DNA of 8,886 nucleotides from an uncultured Eisenbergiella sp. (GTDB taxonomy: Bacteria; Bacillota; Clostridia; Lachnospirales; Lachnospiraceae): assembly GCA_948960675.1 (NCBI GenBank), contig CARDPF010000048.1:1-8886 (forward strand), read 5' to 3'. Made by a program: the position numbers and the translations under genes. Below are positions 1-5,618 of the stretch, one piece after another. The stretch's first letter is position 1, and each line of letters starts with the position of its first letter. The notes beneath the pieces are model-generated. The model was not told where the DNA came from. It did not search any database and saw only the letters and a program-made list of their open reading frames with translations.

Positions 1-99
1 GTAGCAACCGGCTTTCATGCGTGGTGGCGCGCCGACAATGGCGCATGCCAGTTTAATAACGAATGGTATGGGGAAGCGGAATTGTTATATGCCTATTGA
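1..99 (+). CDS. Possible C-terminal tail of an upstream gene (partial)
   Basis: Frame 1 is open from the left edge to a TGA at 97-99 and gives 32 residues rich in Trp, Tyr and acidic residues, ending in EAELLYAY. The family is not recognisable from so short a tail. In favour of a real gene end, the stop is followed at once by a GAGGAG ribosome-binding site and the next gene, which is the spacing of an operon. Against it, a 96-nt open stretch can occur by chance. It competes with an N-terminal extension of the following HAD gene in another frame, which looks less natural. Confidence 0.4.
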   Translation, partial: VATGFHAWWRADNGACQFNNEWYGEAELLYAY

Positions 100-112
100 G
101 GAGTATAAAACG

Positions 113-946
113 GTGGAGAACAGAACGTTGTTTGTATCGGATTTGGACGGCACACTGCTAAGAAGCGACGTGTCGCTGTCTGCCTATACCTGTCAGACAC
201 TCCAGAAACTGTCCGAAAGGGGACTTCTTTTTTCCTATGCGACGGCGCGGTCATTGGTAACGGCCAAAAAAGTGACCCGGGGGCTGCATGCCCAAATGCC
301 GCTGGTGGTTTATAACGGGGCCTTTATCATGGATCATCTGACGGAAGAGGTACTGCTTGCCAATTATTTTGACCAAACGGTCGGGGAGGTGTTTACGGAT
401 TTATTTGCGCACGGGATTTGGCCGATCGTGTACGCCTATGTGGACGGAGTGGAAAAGTTTTCTTACATAGAAGAAAAGTGCAGCAGGGGTATGTTGGATT
501 TTATCTGTACCAGAAAAGGGGATCCAAGGGCGAATCCGGTTACGGACAGGGAAGCGCTTACCGCAGGCAGGAGTTTTTACATCACTTGTATTGATACGCC
601 CCAAAAACTTGCCAATTTTTACGAAAAATACCGGGACAAATACCATGCGGTCTATCAAAAGGATATTTACAGCGGGGAGCAATGGCTGGAAATCATGCCG
701 AAGGAGGCAACCAAATCCAATGCGGTTTTGCAGCTGAAAAAGATGCTGCAATGCGACAGACTGGTGGTGTTTGGCGACGGCAAGAACGATTTGGACATGT
801 TTGAAATTGCAGACGAGAGTTATGCGGTGGAGAATGCGGCGGAGGAATTAAAACGGATTGCCACAGGGATCATCGGAAAAAATGATGCGGACGGAGTGGC
901 GAAATATCTGGAAGCAAGATTGGCACAGCAGGGCAGGTTTTTCTGA
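113..946 (+). CDS. HAD-superfamily (Cof-type, IIB) phosphatase
   Basis: A 277-residue hydrolase of the Cof-like HAD family: cytoplasmic Mg2+-dependent enzymes that remove phosphate from sugar phosphates, nucleotides or cofactors; the substrate here is unknown. All four HAD motifs are visible: DLDGTLL with the nucleophile and acid/base Asp at residues 10 and 12, Thr44 in YATARS, Lys201 in ATKSNA, and GDGKNDLDM at 221-229. A type-II cap lies between motifs II and III. I chose the GTG at 113 because GAGGAG at 98-103 sits 9 nt upstream and DLDGTLL then falls at residue 10, as is normal for the family. An ATG at 89 is possible but has a weaker site, and a longer reading frame back to 17 would add an atypical N-terminus. 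It is followed after 39 nt by a second HAD gene. Confidence 0.9.
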   Translation: MENRTLFVSDLDGTLLRSDVSLSAYTCQTLQKLSERGLLFSYATARSLVTAKKVTRGLHAQMPLVVYNGAFIMDHLTEEVLLANYFDQTVGEVFTDLFAHGIWPIVYAYVDGVEKFSYIEEKCSRGMLDFICTRKGDPRANPVTDREALTAGRSFYITCIDTPQKLANFYEKYRDKYHAVYQKDIYSGEQWLEIMPKEATKSNAVLQLKKMLQCDRLVVFGDGKNDLDMFEIADESYAVENAAEELKRIATGIIGKNDADGVAKYLEARLAQQGRFF

Positions 947-985
947 ACGGTTACATTATTATGGGCCTTGGAGGGCAGCGGTACA

Positions 986-1639
986 ATGAATGTGGTATTT
1001 GACATGGACGGCCTGATGTTTGACACCGAGAGGATTGCCGTCATGGCGTGGGACTATGCGGGAGAACGGATGGGCCTTGGAAAAGCCGGTTATATGGTTT
1101 TAAAGACCCTGGGGACAAACGCCGCAAAAACGGATCAGATATGGCGCGCAGAGTTTGGCTTTCGCTACCGGAGGGAAGAACTGCAAAGATACACGCGGGA
1201 GTTTCAGGAGGAATACTACGCAAACCACCGTGTGCCGGTCAAAAAGGGGCTGTATGTCCTGCTGGAATATATCCGGCAGGAGGGCGGGAGGATGGCGGTG
1301 GCCTCCTCGACCCCGAGGCGCAAGGTGGAAGGGTATCTGCGGGATGCAGGGGTATATGAATATTTTTCGGCGATAGTCTGTGGGGATATGGTGCAGTACT
1401 CCAAGCCGGATCCGCAGATTTATGAGGAGGCGTGCAGGCTGCTTAGGGTGGAACCGGGGGAGGCGTATGCGCTGGAGGATTCCAGAAACGGCCTTCTTTC
1501 CGCATACCGCGCGGGTTGCAGGCCCGTTATGGTGCCGGACTTGTGGCAGCCGGACGAAGAAATCCTGCAGATTATTGCCGGAAGGTTTGACGATTTGGAA
1601 CAGGTAAAAACAGCGTTTGAATGGGGGGAATTGGATTGA
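986..1639 (+). CDS. HAD-superfamily hydrolase, beta-phosphoglucomutase-like (subfamily IA)
   Basis: A 217-residue protein with the HAD-IA layout: nucleophile motif DMDG (Asp6 and Asp8), a helical cap from about residue 15 to 80, Ser/Thr motif VASST at 105-109, Lys140 in YSKPDP, and the acidic pair Glu164-Asp165 in ALEDSRNG. The LEDS signature and the length fit the beta-phosphoglucomutase/phosphatase branch, which includes sugar-phosphate phosphatases and mutases; the substrate cannot be read from sequence. The ATG at 986 is preferred because GGAGGG at 970-975 lies about 10 nt upstream. A TTG at 968 in the same frame would put the ribosome-binding site inside the gene. It lies 39 nt after the first HAD gene and its stop overlaps the start of the next gene, so co-transcription is likely. 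Confidence 0.9.
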   Translation: MNVVFDMDGLMFDTERIAVMAWDYAGERMGLGKAGYMVLKTLGTNAAKTDQIWRAEFGFRYRREELQRYTREFQEEYYANHRVPVKKGLYVLLEYIRQEGGRMAVASSTPRRKVEGYLRDAGVYEYFSAIVCGDMVQYSKPDPQIYEEACRLLRVEPGEAYALEDSRNGLLSAYRAGCRPVMVPDLWQPDEEILQIIAGRFDDLEQVKTAFEWGELD

Positions 1640-2151
1640 AAATCGAAAGAATCGAAACACCGCGTTTGTATTTGAGGGGATTTACAAAGGAAGACGCACG
1701 GTTTGCCATCAGCATTTGGAACGACCCGGAAATGGGACAGTACCTGGCGGATCCGGCGTTGGGGGAGATTGACCCGGAATACCTGAAAGAAATTGAGGGA
1801 CTGGGAGAGAATGAGAGGTGCTGCTATTTGATCTCCGAATCAAAGCAGGACGGGCAAAAAATAGGAACCTGCAGCTTTATTCCGGATAAGGACGGGCTGG
1901 TGTATGACATCGCCTATTGCGTACATAAAAATTATTGGCGGCGCGGCTATGCAACGGAAATGGTGCAGGGCATGGTGGAATATGCGCGGCGCAGGGGCGC
2001 AAAAAAAATTACGGTGGTGGTTGATAAGGAAAATGCAGGCTCCAATGCGGTCGTAAGAAAACTGGGGTTTACGGTAGCGGGGGAAAGCGCTTATCGAAAG
2101 CGCGGCACCCAGCGGATGTGTTCCGATTATAAATATGAACTTGTGCTTTAA
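1636..2151 (+). CDS. GNAT-family N-acetyltransferase (RimJ/RimL-like)
   Basis: A 171-residue acetyl-CoA-dependent acyltransferase. The N-terminus (IETPRLYLRGFTKEDA) is typical of the RimJ/RimL-type GNAT branch. The acetyl-CoA pyrophosphate-binding loop is the YWRRGYATEM stretch around residues 100-109 (R-x-G-x-A type). The later segment with ENAGSNAVVRKLGF is the usual motif B in which the Asn-containing helix holds CoA. The substrate is unknown; the family acetylates ribosomal protein N-termini, antibiotics or small amines. I prefer the TTG at 1636, preceded by GGGGGGA at 1623-1629 and overlapping the TGA of the HAD gene as TTGA, which suggests translational coupling. The ATG at 1621 is an alternative that adds five residues. 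Confidence 0.88.
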   Translation: MKIERIETPRLYLRGFTKEDARFAISIWNDPEMGQYLADPALGEIDPEYLKEIEGLGENERCCYLISESKQDGQKIGTCSFIPDKDGLVYDIAYCVHKNYWRRGYATEMVQGMVEYARRRGAKKITVVVDKENAGSNAVVRKLGFTVAGESAYRKRGTQRMCSDYKYELVL

Positions 2152-2162
2152 ACACAACAAAG

Positions 2163-2195
2163 AAAACCGATAGGATCAGGCGCATCCGGTTTTTT
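2163..2195 (+). terminator. Probable intrinsic terminator after the HAD/GNAT cluster
   Basis: Just downstream of the GNAT stop, AAAACC (2163-2168) pairs with GGTTTT (2188-2193). An inner stem forms either from GGAT with ATCC or from GAT with ATC plus a bulge, and a T run covers 2190-2195. The A-stem-T layout and position fit a Rho-independent terminator, although the stem is not perfect. It separates the HAD/GNAT unit from the flavodoxin-like gene. Confidence 0.55.
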
Positions 2196-2230
2196 AAAGA
2201 CATTGGCGCAAGGGGAGGAGAATAAGACGG

Positions 2231-2752
2231 ATGAAGACGGCGGTCATTTATAATTCACAGACAGGCTTTACAAAGCGCTATGCCCAATGGATAGCAAAAG
2301 AGGCTGGGGCCGACTGCATGGAACTGGCGGAGGCGAAAAAGAAGGACATGGGCGCTTATGAGGGGATCGTTTTCGGGAGTTGGGCGTGCGCAGGCGGCAT
2401 AAACAAGCTGGGATGGTTCAAGGGCCATATGGATGCGTGGGCGAAAAAGAAGCTGATTGTATTTTGCGTGGGGGGCAGTCCCATGGAAAGCCCGGAAATC
2501 GAACCGGCCCTGAAACGGAATTTTAAGGACTCCGAACGGGAAAAAGTCCAAGTATTTTATTGTCCGGGCGGGTTTTGCTATGAAAAAATGCCGCCTGCGT
2601 CCAAGCTGATGATGAAGCTGTTTATCAAAACGCTGCAGGCGAAAAAAGGGAAAACAAAAGAAGAGGAAGAGATGATCCGGATGATTTCCTCCTCCTATGA
2701 CATTTCGGATAAAAAGTATATAGCGCCTATTTTGGAAGCATTGGGGAAATGA
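2231..2752 (+). CDS. Flavodoxin-like / flavodoxin-domain protein
   Basis: A 173-residue cytoplasmic protein with a flavodoxin fold. The N-terminal strand MKTAVIYNSQTGFT contains the phosphate-binding loop for FMN (Ser9-Gln-Thr-Gly-Phe-Thr14). The VFGSWACAGGINKLGWFK stretch and the later FCVGGSP strand-turn match the second and third flavin-contacting regions of the flavodoxin-domain family that also includes HemG-like proteins. The C-terminal 60 residues are Lys/Glu-rich and helical. The likely role is electron transfer or FMN-dependent redox chemistry; the partner is unknown. The start is clear: GGGGAGGAG at 2212-2220 lies 10 nt before the ATG. It stands alone between a terminator and a structured intergenic region. 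Confidence 0.82.
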   Translation: MKTAVIYNSQTGFTKRYAQWIAKEAGADCMELAEAKKKDMGAYEGIVFGSWACAGGINKLGWFKGHMDAWAKKKLIVFCVGGSPMESPEIEPALKRNFKDSEREKVQVFYCPGGFCYEKMPPASKLMMKLFIKTLQAKKGKTKEEEEMIRMISSSYDISDKKYIAPILEALGK

Positions 2753-2772
2753 TTCCCGGGGGCACGGGTTGA

Positions 2773-2805
2773 GCAGCCGCATTTGTGCGGATATTTGGCG
2801 GCTGC
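2773..2805 (+). terminator. GC-rich hairpin after the flavodoxin-like gene
   Basis: GCAGCCGC at 2773-2780 pairs perfectly with GCGGCTGC at 2798-2805 across a 17-nt loop. A competing smaller hairpin, CCGCA with TGCGG, can form from the left arm and loop (2777-2790). No T run follows, so intrinsic termination is uncertain; it may be a transcript-end or processing structure. Confidence 0.35.
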
Positions 2806-2822
2806 AACGGGGATTCATGTCA

Positions 2823-2853
2823 CACACTTTAGTGCGTTGCGCTTTGCAGTGTG
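2823..2853 (+). promoter_or_regulatory. Second hairpin upstream of the RNase lipoprotein gene
   Basis: CACACT at 2823-2828 pairs with AGTGTG at 2848-2853. The loop contains a GCG/CGC pair that can extend the structure. It ends 33 nt before the ATG at 2887 and would lie in the 5' leader if transcription begins upstream. No good -35/-10 pair was found around it. Its role is unknown. Confidence 0.3.
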
Positions 2854-2886
2854 GTTATTGACTTGGAAAGGACAGATAGAGAGAAA

Positions 2887-3501
2887 ATGAGAAAACGTTT
2901 TTATGCATGGGCAGTTTTGCTGTTGGCGCTTTGGATGCTGTCCGGATGCGGTCTGGCAAAACCACGGGAATATGCGGGGGAAGCGGTGCAGGTATCGGGG
3001 GAAGCCGTGTCTGAACAGCCGGAGAGCGTGCCGGTGGAGGAAGATGGGACGGAAACGGTATTTCAGGAAACTGCGTCAATGGATACGGAGCCCGTGTCGC
3101 CTGAAACTGCGTCGGCAGACACGGGGGTTTTAACCGAGGCGGCCGGTGAAAAGCTGCCGGAGGACGGCGTTTATACTTCCAAAGAAGAGGTGGCAGAATA
3201 TTTGTACATATACGGACATCTGCCGTCCAATTTCATCACCAAGAAGGAGGCGGAAAAGCTTGGCTGGCAGGGAGGCTCGCTGGAAGGCTTTGCGCCGGGC
3301 AAGTGTATCGGGGGAAGCCGGTTTGGCAATTATGAGGGACTTCTTCCCAAAAAGGAGGGGCGCGTTTACACGGAATGCGACATCGACACGCTGGGGGCGG
3401 ACAGGCGGGGTGCAAAAAGGATTGTTTTTTCCAACGACGGGCTGATTTATTACACGGAGGACCATTACGAGACCTTTACACTATTATACGGGGAGGAATA
3501 G
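2887..3501 (+). CDS. Lipoprotein with barnase-like ribonuclease domain
   Basis: A 204-residue secreted protein. Residues 1-21 are a lipoprotein signal: MRKR, a hydrophobic core, then lipobox LSGC with Cys21 as the lipidated residue. Residues 22 to about 95 are an acidic Glu/Thr/Ser/Pro/Val-rich linker containing a 12-residue repeat (QETASMDTEPVS then PETASADTGVLT). Residues from about 97 to 204 align by eye with barnase (guanine-preferring microbial RNase). Counterparts of catalytic Glu73, Arg83, Arg87 and His102 are Glu163, Arg174, Arg178 and His193 (in DHYETF), and the guanine-site Glu60 is kept in NYEG. Barnase Arg59 is replaced by Tyr. Predicted action is RNA cleavage outside the membrane, tethered to it. 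The ATG at 2887 gives a clean signal peptide, though its ribosome-binding site (AAGGA at 2867-2871) is 15 nt away; the GTG at 2851 would bury the signal. A barstar-like gene follows. Confidence 0.88.
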   Translation: MRKRFYAWAVLLLALWMLSGCGLAKPREYAGEAVQVSGEAVSEQPESVPVEEDGTETVFQETASMDTEPVSPETASADTGVLTEAAGEKLPEDGVYTSKEEVAEYLYIYGHLPSNFITKKEAEKLGWQGGSLEGFAPGKCIGGSRFGNYEGLLPKKEGRVYTECDIDTLGADRRGAKRIVFSNDGLIYYTEDHYETFTLLYGEE

Positions 3502-3640
3502 ATTGAAAAACCATACGCGAAAGTTTTTCAACCGTGAATTTACGCCCGCCTTTGGCGGGCAGGGGGGTTAGGTTGAAAAACCATATGCGAAAGTTTTTCA
3601 ACCGTGAATATACGCCCGCCTTTGGCGGGCAGGGGGGTTA
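3501..3640 (+). repeat. Tandem duplicate of a 70-bp unit containing two hairpins
   Basis: Positions 3501-3570 and 3571-3640 are head-to-tail copies of a 70-bp sequence that differ only at 3502/3572, 3516/3586 and 3540/3610 (67 of 70 identical). Each copy carries two perfect hairpins: TTGAAAAAC with GTTTTTCAA (3503-3511 with 3523-3531; 3573-3581 with 3593-3601), and GCCCGCC-TTT-GGCGGGC (3544-3560; 3614-3630), followed by AGGGGGGTTA. The first copy begins on the last base of the RNase gene stop codon. There are no spacers, so it is not a CRISPR array. It may be an extragenic palindromic repeat family or a transcript-end structure. Confidence 0.85.
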
Positions 3641-3641
3641 A

Positions 3642-3665
3642 GATCGAAAATTGAAATTTTCAATC
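3642..3665 (+). repeat. AT-rich inverted repeat next to the 70-bp repeats
   Basis: GAAAATT (3646-3652) and AATTTTC (3655-3661) form a perfect inverted repeat with a 2-nt centre. It is extended by GAT (3642-3644) with ATC (3663-3665) after one mismatch. It resembles the TTGAAAAAC arm of the neighbouring 70-bp unit and could be a decayed third copy or an operator-like site. Confidence 0.4.
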
Positions 3666-3681
3666 GCGAGATTTGTGTCTG

Positions 3682-3754
3682 CGCGCTGCTTGCCACAAAC
3701 TTGTAAGCCATGCATGGCTTTGCGCAACAAAACAGCGCAGAAATGGAGTAAAAG
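3682..3754 (+). promoter_or_regulatory. Structured leader with ribosome-binding site before the barstar fusion
   Basis: CGCGCTGCTT at 3682-3691 and a 20-nt segment at 3735-3754 (GCGCAGAAATGGAGTAAAAG) bracket a perfect 16-nt palindrome, AAGCCATGCATGGCTT (3705-3720). The ends can pair (GCGCTG 3683-3688 with CAGCGC 3733-3738). GGAG at 3745-3748 lies 6 nt before the ATG at 3755. The same two end sequences, around a different hairpin, precede cas3 (5619-5676), so this is a copy of a repeated leader rather than a leader specific to this gene. Confidence 0.6.
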
Positions 3755-5149
3755 ATGGAAACGTGTGTGCTGGACGGGGAAAAGATCACGGGCAGGGAAG
3801 AACTGCATGACAGGCTGGCCGCTTCCCTGGGGTTCCCGGATTGGTATGGAAGAAACTTGGATGCGCTGTACGACTGTCTCACGGATTTGGACAAAGAGGT
3901 GGAAATCCGTCTGGTGCATGAAGCGGCTTTCCGGGAAAAACTGGGGGAGTATGCCACGGCTTTTTTGGGGGTCATGCGTGATGCTGCGGGGGAGAATTCC
4001 CGCATACAATGGAAGGGGGATATAAAGATGCCGGAACAGGATTGGGCGCAACAAGCTTTTGGGAAAATTACAAAAAAGATGCTGGCAGTGGTTCGGAGAA
4101 GTAAAGGGAAAGTGCCGTATACCACGGTGGACGGCATTTTTGACGACTGGTCGGGCAAGGGAATCAGTTGGTGGACAAACGGCTTTTGGGGCGGTATGCT
4201 GTGGCAGCTTTACCATGCGACCGGGGAGCCTTTGTACCGGGAGACGGCGGAAGTGCTGGAGGAAAAGCTGGACCGGGTGTTCATGGACAACGGGGGGATG
4301 GATCATGACAGCGGGTTTCGGTGGCTTCCCACGGCGGTGGCGGATTACCGTCTGACCGGCAGCCCGCAATCCAAAAACCGGGGGCTTCGCGCTGCCAGCG
4401 ATTTGGCGGGGAGGTTTAATCCGGTTGGAAAATTCATCCGTGCGTGGAATGACGACGGGGACGCAGGCAGGGCCGGATGGGCGATTATTGATTGTATGAT
4501 GAATCTGCCGCTATTGTATTGGGCTTATGAAGAAACCAAGGATCCCCGGTTTTTGCATATTGCAACCATGCACGCGGATACGGCCGAAAAATATTTTATC
4601 CGCCCGGACGGCTCCGCCAATCACATTGTGGTGTTTGATCCTTTTACGGGGGAATATAAAGAGTCCTTGGGCGGACAAGGATACGGACAGGGGTCTTCGT
4701 GGACAAGGGGACAGGCCTGGGCATTATATGGGTTTACTTTAAGCTATATACATACCGGAAATCCCAAATATCTGGAAACCGCAGCGCGGGTGGCGGATTA
4801 TTTTATATCCCATATTCCGGAGGCGGGGTTGATTCCCATTGATTTTTGCCAGCCCCCAGAACCGGCCTGGGAGGATTCCACGGCAGCTGCGATCGCTTCC
4901 TGTGGGCTGTTGGAGTTGGCTGCAAGGGTTCCCGGCCAGCAGGCCGATGCATACGCGGCTGCGGCGGATAGGCTGCTGAAGGCGCTTTATGAAAAGCGGT
5001 GCAACTGGGACGAAAATTGCGATTATATTCTGGAAAAATGCAGCGCGGCTTATCATGATGAAAGGCATGAATTTTCCATCATTTACGGGGACTATTATTT
5101 TATCGAAGCGGTTTGGAAACGCGTGGGGAAAGAAATATTTATCTGGTGA
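3755..5149 (+). CDS. Barstar-like RNase inhibitor fused in frame to a GH88 glycoside hydrolase
   Basis: One 464-residue frame with two complete domains. Residues 1 to about 90 match barstar: LHDRL, then YGRNLDALYDCL, in which Asp36 and Asp40 correspond to barnase-contacting Asp35 and Asp39. Barstar Trp38 is Tyr39 here and Glu76 aligns with Asp76. Residues 92-464 (373 aa) are a full-length GH88 unsaturated glucuronyl hydrolase, an alpha/alpha-barrel enzyme that hydrates and cleaves the unsaturated uronic acid left by polysaccharide lyases. Its two catalytic Asp are probably Asp185 (HDSGF) and Asp246 (IDCMMN); SSWTRGQAWALYGF and the WWTNGFWGG start are typical. No signal peptide, so cytoplasmic. 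An internal ATG at 4028 with its own ribosome-binding site could make GH88 alone. Barstar would neutralise the RNase encoded upstream. Domain calls are firm; whether the fused protein is made is not. Confidence 0.85.
   Translation: METCVLDGEKITGREELHDRLAASLGFPDWYGRNLDALYDCLTDLDKEVEIRLVHEAAFREKLGEYATAFLGVMRDAAGENSRIQWKGDIKMPEQDWAQQAFGKITKKMLAVVRRSKGKVPYTTVDGIFDDWSGKGISWWTNGFWGGMLWQLYHATGEPLYRETAEVLEEKLDRVFMDNGGMDHDSGFRWLPTAVADYRLTGSPQSKNRGLRAASDLAGRFNPVGKFIRAWNDDGDAGRAGWAIIDCMMNLPLLYWAYEETKDPRFLHIATMHADTAEKYFIRPDGSANHIVVFDPFTGEYKESLGGQGYGQGSSWTRGQAWALYGFTLSYIHTGNPKYLETAARVADYFISHIPEAGLIPIDFCQPPEPAWEDSTAAAIASCGLLELAARVPGQQADAYAAAADRLLKALYEKRCNWDENCDYILEKCSAAYHDERHEFSIIYGDYYFIEAVWKRVGKEIFIW
4011..4030 (+). 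promoter_or_regulatory. Internal ribosome-binding site, G run and start codon at the barstar/GH88 junction
   Basis: GGAAGGGGG at 4011-4019 lies 8 nt before an in-frame ATG at 4028, where GH88 homology begins. The five-G run is at 4015-4019. With one G fewer, the barstar frame would read into TAA at 4023-4025, two bases before this ATG. The site therefore looks like the old boundary of two separate genes. Confidence 0.6.
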
Positions 5150-5163
5150 GGCTTAAAAGGACT

Positions 5164-5217
5164 GGCCGCACGGGCAGGGATAAAAAAGCATATCCTGCCA
5201 TGGGCGGCCTGTTTTGT
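5164..5217 (+). terminator. Nested hairpin after GH88, possible terminator
   Basis: Outer arms GGCCGC (5164-5169) with GCGGCC (5204-5209) enclose inner arms GGCAGG (5173-5178) with CCTGCC (5194-5199). The sequence TGTTTTGTG follows. The position 15 nt after the GH88 stop fits a terminator, but the T tract is short and interrupted. Confidence 0.4.
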
Positions 5218-5404
5218 GCCTATAAGGAAGTACGTTTCAAGGTTGGGAAAGAGGGTACGGGCGCTGGAGGGGTATCTTTGCGGCGCGGGAGATGGTAGCA
5301 CGGACCAAACAGTATTTTATGTCCGATATCGGTGAATTTTTATGACGGATACAGAGGGCACGCTGCCCAAACCCATGGCTAAGTGAAATAACATTGCGGT
5401 CTGG
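5218..5404. other. Intergenic stretch with no supportable gene
   Basis: Between the hairpin after GH88 and the MITE-like element I find no credible gene on either strand; the short frames lack a recognisable product and a good start site. Two small symmetric sites are present: a 10-nt palindrome CCGATATCGG at 5323-5332, and a 5-bp hairpin GGGCA-CGC-TGCCC at 5356-5368. Either may be chance or an operator. It could be decayed coding sequence, but I could not identify a source. Confidence 0.5.
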
Positions 5405-5412
5405 AGTGTTAC

Positions 5413-5546
5413 GTAACAGTTCAGACAGGTCTGCGCATTTACTGCGCAGACCGTGAGAATACGTGGTGGTGGCAAGCATCCGCCCCATCGCGTAGCGATT
5501 TTAATGGGCGGATGCAGTAACAGGGCAGACTTGTCTGAACTGTTAC
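5413..5546. mobile_element. 134-bp MITE-like element with terminal inverted repeats
   Basis: The ends are 22-bp inverted repeats: 5413-5434 begins GTAACAGTTCAGACA, and 5525-5546 is its reverse complement with 21 of 22 bases matching. The element is flanked by 8-bp direct repeats AGTGTTAC at 5405-5412 and 5547-5554, consistent with a target-site duplication. Inside are a 10-bp perfect hairpin (GGTCTGCGCA 5428-5437 with TGCGCAGACC 5443-5452) and a long hairpin (GCATCCGCCC 5476-5485 with GGGCGGATGC 5506-5515) that encloses ATCGC-GTA-GCGAT (5487-5499). It has no coding capacity, so it would be moved by a transposase encoded elsewhere. It lies 130 bp upstream of cas3. Confidence 0.75.
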
Positions 5547-5565
5547 AGTGTTACGAAAAAGTGTC

Positions 5566-5606
5566 TTATTCTATACTGACTTTGATAGTAAGTCGTAGTA
5601 GAATAA
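5566..5606 (+). promoter_or_regulatory. Interrupted inverted repeat with a -10-like box upstream of cas3
   Basis: TTATTCTA (5566-5573) pairs with TAGAATAA (5599-5606), and GACTT (5578-5582) pairs with AAGTC (5590-5594) around a 7-nt loop; a 4-nt mismatched segment separates the two stems. TATACT at 5572-5577 resembles a -10 hexamer, but no convincing -35 lies 16-18 nt upstream; the candidate bases there fall at the edge of the MITE-like element. It may be an operator or the cas promoter; unproven. Confidence 0.35.
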
Positions 5607-5618
5607 AAGTAAAAATGA

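Noticed and set aside
17..112. N-terminal extension of the first HAD protein
   Set aside because: The extra 32 residues have no counterpart in Cof-type phosphatases; GAGGAG 9 nt before the GTG at 113 and a stop in another frame at 97-99 both favour the later start.
3544..3560. GC-rich hairpin of the 70-bp repeat as an intrinsic terminator
   Set aside because: GCCCGCC-TTT-GGCGGGC is a strong stem, but no T run follows on either strand (AGGGGGGTTA on +), so standard intrinsic termination is not supported.
3501..3640. Tandem repeat as a mini CRISPR array
   Set aside because: The 70-bp units abut directly with no unique spacers, and the unit is longer than any I-C repeat (about 32 bp). No other array-like spacing is present in the window.
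3638..4369. Long open frame on the minus strand opposite the barstar/GH88 gene
   Set aside because: It runs antisense to two domains with clear family signatures, its product is rich in Pro/His/Arg with no recognisable motif, and it starts inside GH88; it is a shadow of the GC-biased coding strand.
5113..5298. Small open frame overlapping the end of GH88
   Set aside because: It starts inside GH88 in another frame, has a Gly/Arg-rich product without motifs, and includes the hairpin at 5164-5209.
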